Positions 24,602-36,500 of a stretch of DNA of 64,000 bases are shown in pieces (positions within the stretch are counted from its first letter, which is position 1; each line of letters opens with the position of its first letter). The position numbers and the translations under genes were made by a program. The stretch covers positions 38,899,501 through 38,963,500 of the forward strand of contig CM043698.1 of assembly GCA_023935145.1 (NCBI GenBank). Reading direction: 5' to 3'. The notes under the pieces are model-generated. The model had not been told where the DNA came from and did no database searches. It saw nothing but the letters and a program-made list of their open reading frames with translations. This stretch comes from Bretschneidera sinensis. Lineage: Eukaryota; Streptophyta; Magnoliopsida; Brassicales; Akaniaceae.

Positions 24602-25015
24602 TGATGCAGGTGGGAAAAGAATTATGTACTATTTTAAGATTTATGGGATCTTAGTTTATTTATGGGATAATTTTGTAAATATGCTTTTGTAAGGAGCAAG
24701 TAGTAAAATAGTAGGACTTTAGTTTAGGAAATTGTAGATTTTAATATTTATTATTATTATGGTTTCCTATTATGTTTAGGATTAGTGCCTATATAAGAGC
24801 ACTCATATTAGGGTTTTAATTCAGACCCGAATTATGAAATAACTAAGGATTTTGATATATTCTTTCCTCTTTCCCTAATTCTTCACCTTTGTCTCCTTCT
24901 TCTCTAATTTCCTCCTCCTATCTATTAATTTTCTCTCTGCTTTTGTCTGTTTCTCTTTTTCTTCCCCTCTTTCTCCTTATCCCTCAGTTCTTATTCTTCA
25001 GTTACTTGTTCTACA
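24602..25015 (+). repeat. 3' LTR of the short non-autonomous element
   Basis: 414 bp, TGATGCAGG to TTCTACA, preceded by the purine-rich GAAAGTAGGGTAGAA (candidate polypurine tract). Confidence 0.9.
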
Positions 25016-28000
25016 CTTCTATATCTGTTAGAGTAAGCTGGTTTTCCATCGGTCTTGGTATTTTAGTGCAAGCTGGGATCAACTAGTTTGTTTAGAGTTT
25101 TTGGAGTAAAGATTCTATGTATTTCTATGTCGTTTAGTATGTTCATTTTCCAAAAAAAAAAATGTTCACCTGCTCCTTTTCTGTCTCCACTGTTACTACC
25201 TTACTCCCCCGGCTACCAGAAGCATGAAACCCATTCAAATCATGCCCACACTTAACACAAACACCTATCAACTTCGCCTAGGGCTCTTTGCCTCACCAGG
25301 ACTGGTCCAATTTTTATTTTTGCTAGACTAAGAACTTTCGGGCCACACTTCATTCGCCATCGGCAGGCCTAAACTGCCCAACTCTTCTATAACACACCAT
25401 AATTTCACCACCTCTGATCTTCAATGCCCTTTGTGAAAACATCAAACAATGCTCATGGTTGTTACTCCACAAGATGAAGAATAGTGACCTATCCCTCAAT
25501 CTCAATCTGCAAACATATGGTGAATCCCCTTTGTCCCCCCAAAATTATCTCCACCCTTCTCTAACCATTGCCATTCCTCACTTTCCAAGTAAATCTAAAT
25601 TTGGCCTCAATGCTTATTCTCTGTAATCCTCATTAGATTAGTACCTTCTCCCTCGAGCGAAATCAAAAGATTTCTCTTTCGATAGCAAGAAAGATTTGAT
25701 TCCCTAACCTGGGTATGAGTAGTAACCTCTCTCTCTTTTGCTACTTGTATATCACATATTTTACGTACTTAACATTACAAATTCAGCTTATCGGCCAAGG
25801 ATTTGACTGTTGGTCAAAGTGGTTAACTTAGCCTATATCAAATTTGGTTCATGAATATAATAGGATCAGAATTTGGTAAGTTGGTCTTGGTTTTGGGCTG
25901 ATGCGGGATAATTCAGTGATCAGGAAACATGTTAATTTAGGAACTTGCTATCATCTTCAAAAGGGAAATCAACTCGGTCATCAATGTAATGAGCTTTTAC
26001 ATGGTTGTAATATTGTGGAGTCACTAATTACGAATACACTATTTGTTGGATTTGAATTCACCAAATGAAAGGAGAACCAAAACGTTTTAATCAAAACAAT
26101 AGCAATTGATATGATATAGAGGTAAGTGTTCAATCATGAATTTCATAAAGATTGGAGAGATTATTGGCATCTTCCTCATAAGGATGGAAGCAGCTCTTGA
26201 GCTTTCCTGTTAAACATGTTGAGCTAAAGTGTACCAATAAAGGACCTTTGTTTTAAGGTTAGAGTGCTAACACTCCCTCCACAGATCATTTTTAGTAAGT
26301 TCCACATGCACAAATTTTAATGCAACTCTTGTCTTTTCAAAAAAACAAAACCTCTGTGAATAGAGAATGGGCCAATAAACTAATCAAACACTCATAAAAG
26401 CACCGCATGCTAAGGGCATTTTTGTGTAGTACTTTTTATAGTTTTAATTTTTGGGAAGTGAACAAATATTTCGGGGCATTTATTTTAAGGTAATTGTTCA
26501 AACATAGTCTCCCATTGATGTCAAACAAATGCTAAGGCTGGTGGTGCATGTATTTCTCAGTTGAATGCACAGACTGACATGTGCAATGGTGCGGTGTAAG
26601 AGTGGTTAATTGGATCTCCATTTTCTAGGCAACTGGGTTGGTCAACCTTAATTTACTGATATAATGCGAGATTTGACTACTTGGTCGTGAACAAGATTTG
26701 TGATGCCGTACAGTAGTTAAAAAAATGTAAAAAGCAAGGAAATTAAAGATAAAACGATCCAAATCATATGGGAACCGCAATCCAAATCACATTGACACGA
26801 AACAACTCAATCACAGAGTTTGATTTCAATAATCTCATTTTAATTAATTCTCAAAACTGACTACAAATGACATAGGGACGCCTCTTATATAGAGATCTTA
26901 AAACCCTAGTACTAGACCGATAAGTAGACTGAAATATGTAAATTAACTACGCCTAAATACCCATAATATTTTCTGATTACATAATTATCCCCATATTCCT
27001 CAATTCCTAGATTAAAATCCCTAATTCTAATCTTTCTTGTGTTCCCCATCCCTAAAAATTTGCAAATAATGAATTTAAGATACTAATAGTAAATCAAGAT
27101 TAACCGATCTGGTAACTTCGATATCTCAGAAAATGTTGATTGCTTGAAACTATGAGTTTAAACTTTAATTCTACTTATAAAAACTTGAATTATAAGCTCT
27201 AGCATGCTTATGGCAGACAGTATTTTAATGCTATCACCTGCTTTCTTTACCACTGAGTTCGTCTCACCCCTGATTTCGCAAGCAACAACCTTACCTGCCG
27301 AAAGCAAGAATCATTGGATTGAACTCAATTACATTACTTAAAACATAAAAAGTAGCAATCAATTTACCGGTTGCTGTAAAAAGAAGGGGGCACTCCAGAA
27401 CTCTTGAATTCAGAAGCAGTCCTGGTTGAGAAATGATAGAGGTTTGGATGAGGAACTTTGTAGGATTGGGATGGTCGGGATAAATGTGGCCCATCGGGCT
27501 CATTTCTGGAGGCAGTTCTATCGTTGCTTGGTTCATCTTTGCAACTAGTGGGGTGAGGAGAGGCTAAGTTTCTACGGGTTTATTTCTCAGTTTTTCATAT
27601 ATGTGCTAAGGTGTGTACTTAGAAAGGAGAGACGGTTGGCATGTCTTCACAAGGACGGAAGCAGGCTTTGGCCCTTAATTGTTAAACACATTAAAGTTAA
27701 TGTGTATGTATAAAGGACCTTGGTTTTAGGTCACAGAGAAAATAACAGTTTTTTTTGGAGTTTCATGCAAGTTTATGCAATCCTGCTTGAATACTTTCTC
27801 TATAATACTTAATGTTTCCGTTTCTGAATGTTAAGTTAATTTTTTTTGCACTTTCTCAGTATTTTTATGCATTCAAGCAGTGAAGCTGTGAGTGTTGATT
27901 GCTAGTTGACTTAATGTAGTACTCCTGAAATCTTGCTACTAGACATCTTGTATGAGAATTATACATCACACGGTTTACCTACCTAACTGTAGAAGCCGGG

Positions 28001-30750
28001 CTAGTCAGCCAGTGGTTTGATTGTTGGTCAAAGTGGCCCAACTTGACTTTTGACCAAATTTTGTTTGAAGGGTACAACCATACAATAGCATCAGAATTAT
28101 GATTGGTTGTTATGGTATTGGGCTATCCTGGAGTACATATATAATTAAGAACTGTGTCTTCATTGAAAAATTAAAACTTGCTTGCAACTTTGAAAGCGAA
28201 AATAAACCTGATCATGGATGTAATGGCCTTCTACTGCATCTCTAATGTGTGAATCTCCAGTGATGAATACATTATTTTGGTGTGACTGAATTCAAGTAAA
28301 AGGAGAATGACAATGTATTAATCATATAACGATTAAAACATCCACGACTTAAGAAGATATTAAGTGACAAAAGTTAACCAGCAAAAAAAAATATTATATA
28401 TATTAAGCCACAAAAGTTGTTAATTTGTTATGATGTTTGCTTTTTCTTGATTTATTTTTAATTTATTTCTTAGTTTTCTTCCTTTTCTTTTGGTTTTTAA
28501 TTTCATACTAAAAAGTCATGATCAAACTCTTAGATTTACTTCCCAGTAAGATTCTCCAAATAGCTATAGAATTTGGATTTTAAGCCTAGAAATTTCAGCC
28601 TTTGTGCCAATTCTGTTATGGCTTGATGGCATTATTCACAGAGTGCAGAGGCAAATGGGTGAGAACAGGTTTTAGTGAGGGTTTTGCTTGCTGTGCGAAA
28701 GGGAAAAACTGAAAAAGGGCTTTTACCTTCTAGAATCAGGTCGATAATGCCTAGGAGCATCATTGAACTTCTTGATAGGTTTAGAAGATATGAGAATGAT
28801 TCAACATGTGTAACAGTAGTTCTTTTTTTCTATAACCAGGCCTCTCTTTCTTTGTCTAGACTTTTAGACAAAACCAAAAGAGTAGAGAAATGGTAAGGAA
28901 GCCAAATGATCAGCTTTTCTCCCGAAACTCCACTGCTACACCTTTGCCCTTTTCTCTTCATTATGATTGTAGGGGGGTGGGGGCTGGGGAGCAAATTTTC
29001 TTTGTTAAATTTGAATCTTTTTGAAGTATGCTGCTTCGAGTGAGAAAAAGCTAGTTAGTCTATTGATTTATTTTTGATGTTATCTCGTAGGTTATAGCTT
29101 TTTGGTCTGTGGTTTTGATTTCTTCTAGTAAAGAAACTACGAACTGAACATTGAAGGTTGGTTTGTAATTGGAGCTGTAGAAAATAAATAATTGGAGCTC
29201 ATAATGATTTACCGGAGAACAATTTGGGAAAAAAAGTGATAGTATGATCTCAAAAGGTTTATTAGATTCACTAGTCTATTTTTACAACCTCTATCTTGGC
29301 TGGTGTGGGTTGATGAATTTAAGTATTGATTTTAGTATTGAATAATTATGTTAAATAAAATGCTTCATTGCAGCATCGGTAATGGCTTAAGAATTTTAGT
29401 ATTTGAAAACCCTATTGAGGTGAGCTTGGGAAAGTTCCACTTCACCACCTGATAAGAGAGTTAAGTGGGGTCACTATGGTAGATTAGAGATAGGTGGCCT
29501 AATCTCTCTGTTTGCTACATGTAAGATTAGGAAATAATAGTCATATTTCTGTAGTTACAAAAAGGAAATATATTTTGCATAGATCTATGTTGTAGATAGG
29601 GGTGACAGCAGCCATCTCTATCTCTAAACCTATCGATATTCCCCTGGTGGGAAAAAAATGGGTGTTTTGTGGGTAATTTTTTGTTCCCCAGGCTTAGCCA
29701 TTTATAATTAGGTTATTTATGCCTACTCGTTCATAACCCAAATAGGCTTCTCATTTAGGCGTCACTTGAGTAGGCCTCCTTTGCTAATTTCCTTATGGAT
29801 TGGTCAATTGCATTGGACTTGGACCCATATGTTATGCGGATGGTGATTGAACACCTGGTGGAGAGGACTAACTGGTAGGGGTAGAAGTCATGCGATCTGA
29901 AAAAAATTTTGGATGAAAGAAACACCAAAGTGGTTGAAGGGGAACTCCTGGTGGAGAGGAGTAGGACTAACTGGTAGGGGTAGAAGTCATGCCATCTGAA
30001 AAAGATTTTGGATGAAAGAAACACTAGATTGAAGGGGTGGAGGATTCATCTATCTAAACAAATTCTAGGATTTTGTAGACTTTATGTATTTTTTTGTTTT
30101 CGAATTCTTTTGAATTTTCTGGATCTTTTTATTATTCTAATGATGTATTAGACTTTAGGATTTTTTTTTTCTCTCTCTTTCTGGTTCTCTTCTATTTATC
30201 GTTTGTAATGGGTCTAGGGCTAACCTCTTTTCTTAGCATTTTTATGGTGTTCCTGTCAAAATAGAAAAATTATACATAAAATTATCAATGTAAGACCATA
30301 ACTTTACTTAATAGGAAACAAAAATATAGGTTGATGAATATATGATCTATATCCTTCTTATTGTTTTCAAGTGAAGATACCCTTTTGGAGGGACTATATG
30401 ACCCTATATGATCTTGAACTTCTCCATTAGCGAAAAATGAGAGGGAGAACTTTGCAATTAACATGCCTGGTTCATTATTCTTCTTTGGATATGTGAAGTC
30501 ATGAAGGGTGGGCTTAGAATCTTGAATGGTTTAAGATGATTAATTTGGTGCATTTTTATCAGATATTTGTATTACAAAATTTCTCTCTCTTCAAATCGTG
30601 AATTGAGGCTCTCTCTCTGAGTATTTGTCAAAATCTTTTGTATTTCAAAACTGTAACTTAGCATTTCAATATGAGATCTTTGAAACATTTATTACTTGTA
30701 ATCTTTATTTCTAGCCGAAGTTATAGAAATCAATTTTGTTCTCATTGCAG
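25016..30750. other. Remainder of intron 1: diverged duplication and minisatellite
   Basis: No host gene recognised. Text around 25790-26290 reappears with many changes at 27980-28330 and 27600-27740: GATTTGACTGTTGGTCAAAGTGG versus GGTTTGATTGTTGGTCAAAGTGG, and ATAAAGGACCTTTGTTTTAAGG versus ATAAAGGACCTTGGTTTTAGG. An 80-bp unit is tandemly repeated twice at 29872-30030 (CTGGTGGAGAGGA...GGATGAAAGAAACAC). The open frames at 27291-27536 (minus) and 28675-28896 (plus) show no known domain. Confidence 0.45.
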
Positions 30751-32601
30751 ATTAAAACCGTTAAAGTCAGCAATGTTTCTCTAGGAGCTACAGAGCGAGA
30801 CATAAAGGAGTTCTTTTCTTTTTCTGGTGATATTGAATATGTTGAAATGCTGAGGTTGGTTGTTTTAGTTGTTCCATAACTTTTTCTTCCTGTTCCTTGT
30901 TCTTTAGATATTAAGCTTATTATATGCTTATGCAGCGATAACGAGTGGTCTCAAATTGCATATGTTACCTTCAAGGATTCTCAAGGAGCAGAGACTGCTG
31001 TTCTTCTTTCGGTATTTCACATTTCATATGTCAAATACTATATTAATGTCATCATTCTCTGTCATGTTTATTTATTGCACAATTTCATCAGTTGATTGAA
31101 ATATCTTCTCTAGAAAGGAAAATTAAGAAATATTACATATCCCTCTTCTAGTGATTTACAGTCGTACAAATTTCAGTTTTGGGAATCATAATATATTGTG
31201 GGTTATAGCATGCTAAGAAAACTAATCCGTTCTGCATACCAAAGTCTTTCCAGAATTGTCATTATTGTTTCTCCTGTTAGGTACTATAAAATTTTCTTGG
31301 TTCTTCTGCTAGATGGCAATACCCTCATGATGCTGTCTAAACGGTTGTCCAAGAAACCACCTCAAATCATACTGTGGAATACTGGGAGAAGTTATTATTT
31401 AATATTTTTAATAGTGTTGATTGTAAATTTAATTGGAAGATAATGAGTGAGAGAGGGGGAGGGGAGAGGGATATATTGTGGATTATAAGCATCTAACGAA
31501 ACTAATCTGTTCTGCATATTAAATTTATGTCCAAAATTGTCATTATCACTTGTTTTAGCATGTATCATAAAATTTTCTTGGTTTATATTGAGCCATACTC
31601 TTAAAGAGTTTATTACAAATTAATGGGAGAATATGGGAGGGGGAGGGGGAGGGGGAGGGAGAGAGAGAGAGAGAGAGATGACTTGGTCTTGAGCCTTCTG
31701 AATTACAATATGCATACATTTTCTTCTTAGCTCATTGTCTCAGTGAGGGAAATTTAAACCCTAGATCTATCGTATATAACCCCATCAATGGTTTGATGAT
31801 TATATACTCATGTGGCTTCTTATGCAAAACACAAACAAGTTCCCACTTGAAGTTTCATTTCAGGGAGCGACAATAGTTGATTTGAAAGTCACTGTCACTC
31901 TGGCTCCAGATTATCAACTGCCTCCTGCTGCTTCAGCACCCTCTGTAAGTCTTGCACAAAATTTCTATCATCATAGTTTACCTAGTAGTATATCACTAAT
32001 GTGATTATTGTCCAATTCTCTTCAGGCAACAAAAGATAAAACCCCTGGTGGTGCTGAATCTGCTTTCCGAAAGGCAGAAGATGTGGCTAGCAGCATTCTT
32101 GCTAAGGGCTATATCTTGGGCAAAGACACAGTCGGCAAAGCAAAGACCTTTGATGAGAAGCACCAATTGACTTCGACAGCATCAGCTAAAGTTGCTTCTT
32201 TTGACAAAAAAATAGGGCTTACTGAGAAGATAAGTGTTGGTACTGCTGTGGTCAGTGACAAAGTCCGCGAAGTGGATGAGAAATTTCAGGTTTCAGAGAA
32301 AACCAAATCGGCATTCGCTGCCGCGGAACAAAAAGTCAGTAGTGCAGGATCTGCAATAATGAAGAACCGGTATGTATTTACTGGGGCGTCGTGGGTAACA
32401 GATGCTTTCAATAAGGTTGCCAAAACAGCAGGGGAAGTTGGCCAGAAGGCAAAAGATAAAGTGGGAATGGCTGAGGATGAGCAGAAAAGAAAAGTGGTTG
32501 ATGACTTTGCTCAGATTCACCTATCTGAATCCCCCAAAGCATCTGCACATGGTGAGCAGCTGCCTCCTAAACCGGCACCTGCTCAAGGTTTGATCCTTTG
32601 A
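30751..32601 (+). CDS. BPA1-like RRM protein, exons 2-5 (280-aa protein with exon 1)
   Basis: Exons: 30751-30854, 30936-31011, 31864-31944, 32026-32601; all introns are GT-AG and phases fit (6+104+76+81+576 nt = 280 codons plus TGA). Residues about 3-70 form an RNA-recognition motif: KTVKVSNVSLGATERDIKEF (RNP2-like strand and helix), GDIEYVEM, IAYVTFKD (RNP1-like) and GAETAVLLSGATI. After the proline-rich LAPDYQLPPAA, residues about 90-280 are alanine/lysine-rich and helical (SAFRKAEDVASSILAKGY, KVREVDEKFQVSEKTKSAF), ending PAPAQGLIL. This architecture matches the plant BPA1/BPA1-like family, whose Arabidopsis founder binds ACD11 and is linked to immunity and cell-death control. That function is from family knowledge; here only the domain pattern is seen. 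The RNP motifs are non-canonical, so RNA binding is uncertain. Reading frame intact. Confidence 0.93.
31012..31863 (+). other. Intron 3 with internal duplication and G-rich tract
   Basis: A unit of about 110 bp (TATTGTGG.TTATA.GCAT.TAA.GAAACTAATC.GTTCTGCAT...ATAAAATTTTCTTGG) occurs at about 31193-31302 and again at about 31473-31583 with changes. Purine-rich tracts follow each copy: GAGAGGGGGAGGGGAGAGGG near 31451 and a G-run/GA array at 31635-31679. Confidence 0.7.
31635..31679 (+). repeat. G-rich (GGGGGA)n and (GA)n tract
   Basis: Five G-runs of three or more separated by single A (31635-31659) meet the usual G-quadruplex pattern on the sense strand; a (GA)10 run follows. Confidence 0.9.
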
Positions 32602-34270
32602 TTTGTTGCTCCGGTAAATACCTATTAAACTTTTGGGTTCTATTATTACATGGTTGCTAGCATTATTTTTCCAGTGCGGAACAGAATGTAAGACATGTTA
32701 TTCCATATCATTGGATAAAAATGCATTCAAAGTCTTTGACTTCTATCTAAAAAGCAAATGAATTGAAAATTTGTGATGTTATTGATTTGCATTTTCTATC
32801 TATTGGTTATGGATTGTCGTTGATATGCCGAAGAAACAAGTGTCTGTTTCTACAGTCTTTGACTTCCAGCATAGATAAGTATGACTGGTGTTGAGTGCCC
32901 ATAGCAACTGAGGATTTTACATTTTTACTCGGAGTCTGTCTTAGCAACATTATGTTTATGCACAGTTGAAAGATTTCAAATGCCTTATTTCCGATGTGAT
33001 ACTTTAGAATTAAGAAATGTTATAAACGTTATGCACTTGAAGCAATTGGTTTATGAATTGGTTTCTGTTTTTAATAAATTGAATTAATGTAAATTTTTTT
33101 ACCATTGTTTTATCAAAATACAAAACAGATTGTAGTTTAATGGTTGTTTTTGCATAATTCTCAAAACTGTTGTTTTTGCATAAATTGTTTTAAAAACTAT
33201 TTTATAAATCATAAATAGTTTTTAGGCTAAACAGATTTTAAACGATAATATAAAATCATGAAGTAGGTTAATCCTGAAGTTGTTTAAAAAAAAGATGTGG
33301 TATAAATTATATATAAAAATAAAAAATTCAATTAAAAGTTCATCAAAATTAGAAGCTTGAATGCCAGTTACATATTGCTTTTGGAAGGATATATTTTGTT
33401 TTCATCTCATGATAAGATGGATCTTTGTCCCGTGTATATTTCTGACTAAATTTTTTTGTACAAATGACATGTAAAGCTTCAGTTTCCTACCAAGGCTGAT
33501 AAGACAGTTACTATAAAGAGTTCTTTGAAGATTTTTAATTTTCAACTAATGTAGTGTAATACAATGTAGTCAAATATACTTTGAAAATGTACATTGTTCT
33601 GATCTGCATGGCGCGGGTGGAATTGGACTTCTAATAACTGTACACAAAATACTTTTCTGCTATAAATTTATCATTCCAAACTTTAGAATACTATGCCAAA
33701 AAGTGAAATAATCTCAAGAGAAAAACTTCTAAACTTTGAATTAAAATGTCGAATTTGGGGAGTTAGCTTTAAGTTTGAATTATCTTACATGATCGCATAC
33801 ACATTGATCTCATGCTTGAACTTTTAAAAATTTACAGATTTTGAGTTCGATTATTGAAAAAACGAGGAGAAGAGTTTTTCAAATATCATTTTGCAACATC
33901 AATTTGAAGTTTATTATAATTTTATATGTTTAGATTTTTATCTTGCTAATAAAATTCATAAAATTAAAACGTAATCCCAATTTCAAAAGTTCAAATAAAT
34001 TTGCACGTTTTTGTTCAAACTACCATAAATCTTTAGTGAATCATATAGAATTAAATGGTTATTGAGACTCCAAAGGTTAAAATAATTTACACCTTCCATT
34101 TTTCAAGTTTTATACCTTTAATGGCCTTTTTCAATGGGGAAAATACATTTCTCCTGAAAAAATGTAAATCTTTATATATCCAAATTCAATTCAATGCCTT
34201 AAGATGCTGTCCAAAAGTACATATATGAAATTAATGACACATTTATTTCAAGATTTTCTTTGGCATTCAA
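32602..34270. other. 3' flank of BPA1-like gene and spacer, start of duplicated segment 1
   Basis: No further gene until the defensin-like gene. From about 32728 onward this sequence is the template of the tandem array: 32930-34390 corresponds to 49265-50790, and 32740-33300 corresponds to 57180-57235 plus 63018-63660. It holds the 3' UTR of the BPA1-like gene, although no convincing poly-A signal could be singled out. TTATT at 32779-32783 is the empty counterpart of the LTR element insertion site at 57231/63018. Confidence 0.6.
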
Positions 34271-34278
34271 ATCAAGTG

Positions 34279-34308
34279 TATATATAAATATATTAACCTT
34301 ATAAATAC
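34279..34308 (+). promoter_or_regulatory. TATA region of defensin-like gene copy 1
   Basis: TATATATAAATA at 34279-34290 and a second TTATAAATA at 34300-34308 lie about 80-110 nt upstream of the ATG at 34391. The same text is present before copy 3 (63774-63803) and deleted before copy 2. Confidence 0.6.
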
Positions 34309-34390
34309 TGCTGAGACAAGCCAAATCACAAAAGTACTACTAAACATACCCAATTTCTCTTATTAGATATCAACTACAATACAAGATAAT

Positions 34391-34695
34391 ATGGAGAAGA
34401 ACTCATTCAAGACTACTTTCTTCATAATTCTCTTTATCATAATTTCGTCATGTTAGTCTCTCTCTTTGTCTCATTGGATAATACATTATTGTTTATCTGT
34501 TTCTTGTTATATAATTTGTGTCATGAATTTTTTTTAGGCATACCGTTTACAAGAATGCAAGGAGCTGAAGCCAAAGGATGTTTTATAACCCCTGAATGCT
34601 TAGTTAAATTGTCATGTCCACCAGGTAAAATTAGTGTTTGTGTTGATGGTACATGTGTATGCAAGTCAATCTTTGCACGACACTCAAGCTTATGA
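34391..34695 (+). CDS. Secreted cysteine-rich (defensin-like) peptide, copy 1, intact
   Basis: Two exons, 34391-34451 and 34538-34695, joined at GTTAGT...TTTTAG; 219 nt, 72 residues plus TGA. Residues 1-32 form a signal peptide: the charged MEKNSFK is followed by the hydrophobic TTFFIILFIIISS, with a likely cut after AEA (about residue 32). The mature part has six cysteines (C35, C41, C47, C55, C60, C62), spacing C-x5-C-x5-C-x7-C-x4-C-x-C. The intron falling at the end of the signal peptide, the small size and the final CxC are typical of plant defensin-like and NCR-type peptides. Whether it is antimicrobial, signalling or reproductive cannot be told. GTTAGT is a weaker donor than the GTAAGT of copy 3. 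A poly-A signal-like AATAAATAA lies at 34817-34825. Confidence 0.8.
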
Positions 34696-34830
34696 TGAAC
34701 AGTTCGAGGACTATTGTTATTGAATGCACCAGAACCATGCCATGGATTGTGTTAATGGTTGATGCAAGTTCAAAAAATATGCTTGAGAAAGATGTATCTT
34801 TGTCCCTGTAATGCAAAATAAATAATTTTT
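34696..34830 (+). other. 3' region of copy 1 with eroded second Cys-rich module
   Basis: Beyond the stop, in the +1 frame, a cysteine-rich reading is still visible: DYCY near 34709-34720, then HAMDCVNG and CKFKKYA up to about 34790, interrupted by stops. The counterpart in copy 2 (51095-51190) is clearer. It may be a remnant of a longer two-module protein or chance; no active coding role is claimed. Confidence 0.35.
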
Positions 34831-35300
34831 AATGATAACGCTCGAGTGAAGTGATTGGGCCATGTAGCTAAAATTTAAAAGTTTATGGTCAACTACTAAC
34901 AAATAGCGATTGTTTGTTGTTACACCCAAAACAAATTAAATTGCTTCAAGTATTATTTAATTGTCAAGATCCTAGTGTTAGATCAATGAGGAATATATAT
35001 TAATAGAAAAAGATTGTTGAACACCACGAGAAACATTTGAAATAAACACTCTTGCCACATCAGCAAGGTAAAATAAATAATAAAATATTTTACTTTATAT
35101 TATTAAAATTTTGTCCTTCTTGTCTAAAGTTACTAAAATAAACAACATAATTCTTTAATATGCTAACAATTTAGTCTTTTTAAATAAAATAATGATTTTT
35201 TGGAAAACATATATTGAATGTTATAATCTAGATACTAAATCTAGAGATTCAAGTATAGTAGTCACTGCACTGACGATAACATTTATGGAGTACTAAACTT
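34831..35300. other. Spacer between peptide gene and viral remnant
   Basis: AT-rich, no gene seen; nearly identical to 51230-51690 in segment 2. Confidence 0.5.
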
Positions 35301-35816
35301 TTTGGTAGATCTAGTATATTTGCAAAAACGAAAAAAAAAGAAAAAAAATATTAGAAACCTTAGCTGAAAAAGGGAAATTAGATTTCAATGATGAAAGTAA
35401 ACAACTGTTGAAAAAGTTTGAACTTGGATTAAAAAATCTTCCCTCCAATAAACATGATATCTGGATATGTGATTGAAAAAGGTTTCAAACCAATACTAAC
35501 GAACACAAAAATCCTGGACAAGTGAGAATAAGCAAAAACTAACGAGGAATTAATATATTGGGAACAAAAAATACAAGAATTAGACTATCCCAATGAAAAA
35601 AAAAAAATACATATGATAAAACCAAAGAATAGTGAAGGAACTTCTATAAGCAATGAAGACGATTGGGATGATGAAACAATTTCATGTGTACTTTTGGACT
35701 GCATCCTAAAGCATTGAATTTGAATATATAAGATTTACATTTTTCAAGAGAAATGTATTTTCCTCATTGAAAAAGACCATTAAAGGCATCATAATCCAAA
35801 ATCACTTATATATTTG
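35301..35816 (+). pseudogene. Endogenous pararetrovirus remnant, region before capsid core (segment 1)
   Basis: Same text as 51690-52251. The lysine-rich, stop-broken reading (ETLAEKGKLDFNDES, near 35352-35400) leads into the capsid core that continues at 42095, on the other side of the LTR element inserted at 35821. By position it is the N-terminal part of a caulimovirid structural polyprotein. On its own it carries no diagnostic motif; the call depends on the contiguous downstream part. Several stops and a frameshift. Confidence 0.55.
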
Positions 35817-35821
35817 GACAG

Positions 35822-36500
35822 TGATACTGCCAAAATACACCTTTCCAATAAGAAGACGACACGTGGATCATCTTGACCCCAGTCCACAAGAAGACACGCG
35901 GAAGACCCAGGCTCGGATAGTTGGGCCTCCAGGTCATGACCGCCCTTCAGGGCATCATTGCCCCCCAGTTGGGTCTCCACATCACCACCGCCCTCCAGGC
36001 CATCATTACCTCCAGGTCATGGCCACCCTTCAGGGCATCATTGCCCCCCAGTTGGGTCTCCACGTCACCACCGCCCTCCAGGTCATCATTACCCAACCAA
36101 GTTGGGACGTCAGGTCGTCAAACCGCCTTAACGCATAAACGACTCCAGATCAAGCCAGCAAGGCAAAGCCCTAACGGACGGCCCCCAGCCACTTAGCTGG
36201 GCCTCCTAGGCATCATTACCCAGCCCAGTTGAGGTAACAGATCACTGCCGCCCTAGGCCAAATGCCGCCTCCGAAGCCCTATAAAAAGGGTCAGGTATGC
36301 ACTCCAAAGCCCCAACTTTTTTCTCAACTGAAAAATGGAGCGCTCGTCCCCTACATATTTTTGCTCTGACTCTAACTAAAGCTTTGGAGCATCTTCGGAG
36401 GCACCCCCTCCGGCGACCCCCTAGCTCACCTTCCTCTCCCTGTGCAGATACGTCTGAATCCTAGCCTCCAGCTCAACAAAACACATTTTTGGCATCAACA
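35822..36500 (+). repeat. LTR 1 of three-LTR element
   Basis: 679 bp; TGATACTGCCAAAATACACC to TTGGCATCAACA. TATA box CCCTATAAAAAGGG near 36279-36291. Internal near-repeat of the GGTCATG.CC.CCCTTCAGG / CACCACCGCCCTCCAGG phrase. Confidence 0.95.

Larger units (their letters stand above)
23236..25015 (+). mobile_element. Short non-autonomous LTR retrotransposon with tRNA-Met primer site
   Basis: Two similar direct repeats, 23236-23649 and 24602-25015 (both 414 bp), start TGATGCA and end TTGTTCTACA. Just inside the first is TGGTATCAGAGC (23656-23667), the classic primer-binding site complementary to initiator-tRNA-Met. The 952-bp interior lacks gag, protease, RT and integrase; only short unrecognised open frames are present (for example 24159-24389, acidic and glutamate-rich). 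LTRs contain TATATAAGAGCAC (putative TATA) near 23412 and 24789. A flanking GTTAG (23231-23235) recurs at 25027-25031, 11 bp beyond the 3' LTR, so a target duplication is possible but unproven. Confidence 0.88.
11808..30750 (+). other. Intron 1 of BPA1-like gene, about 18.9 kb, TE-filled
   Basis: Bounded by GTCAGT at 11808 and a good acceptor TTGTTCTCATTGCAG ending at 30750. It contains LINE relics on both strands (12.6-22.5 kb), a short LTR element (23236-25015), a diverged internal duplication (25.8-28.3 kb) and a two-copy minisatellite (29.87-30.03 kb). Most of the length comes from these insertions. No independent host gene was recognised inside it. Confidence 0.55.

Noticed and set aside
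27291..27536. 81-residue minus-strand frame in intron 1
   Set aside because: No recognisable domain, and flanked by diverged repeats. Kept as undefined intron content.
28675..28896. 73-residue plus-strand frame in intron 1
   Set aside because: Basic composition, no domain, no splice or promoter signals seen.
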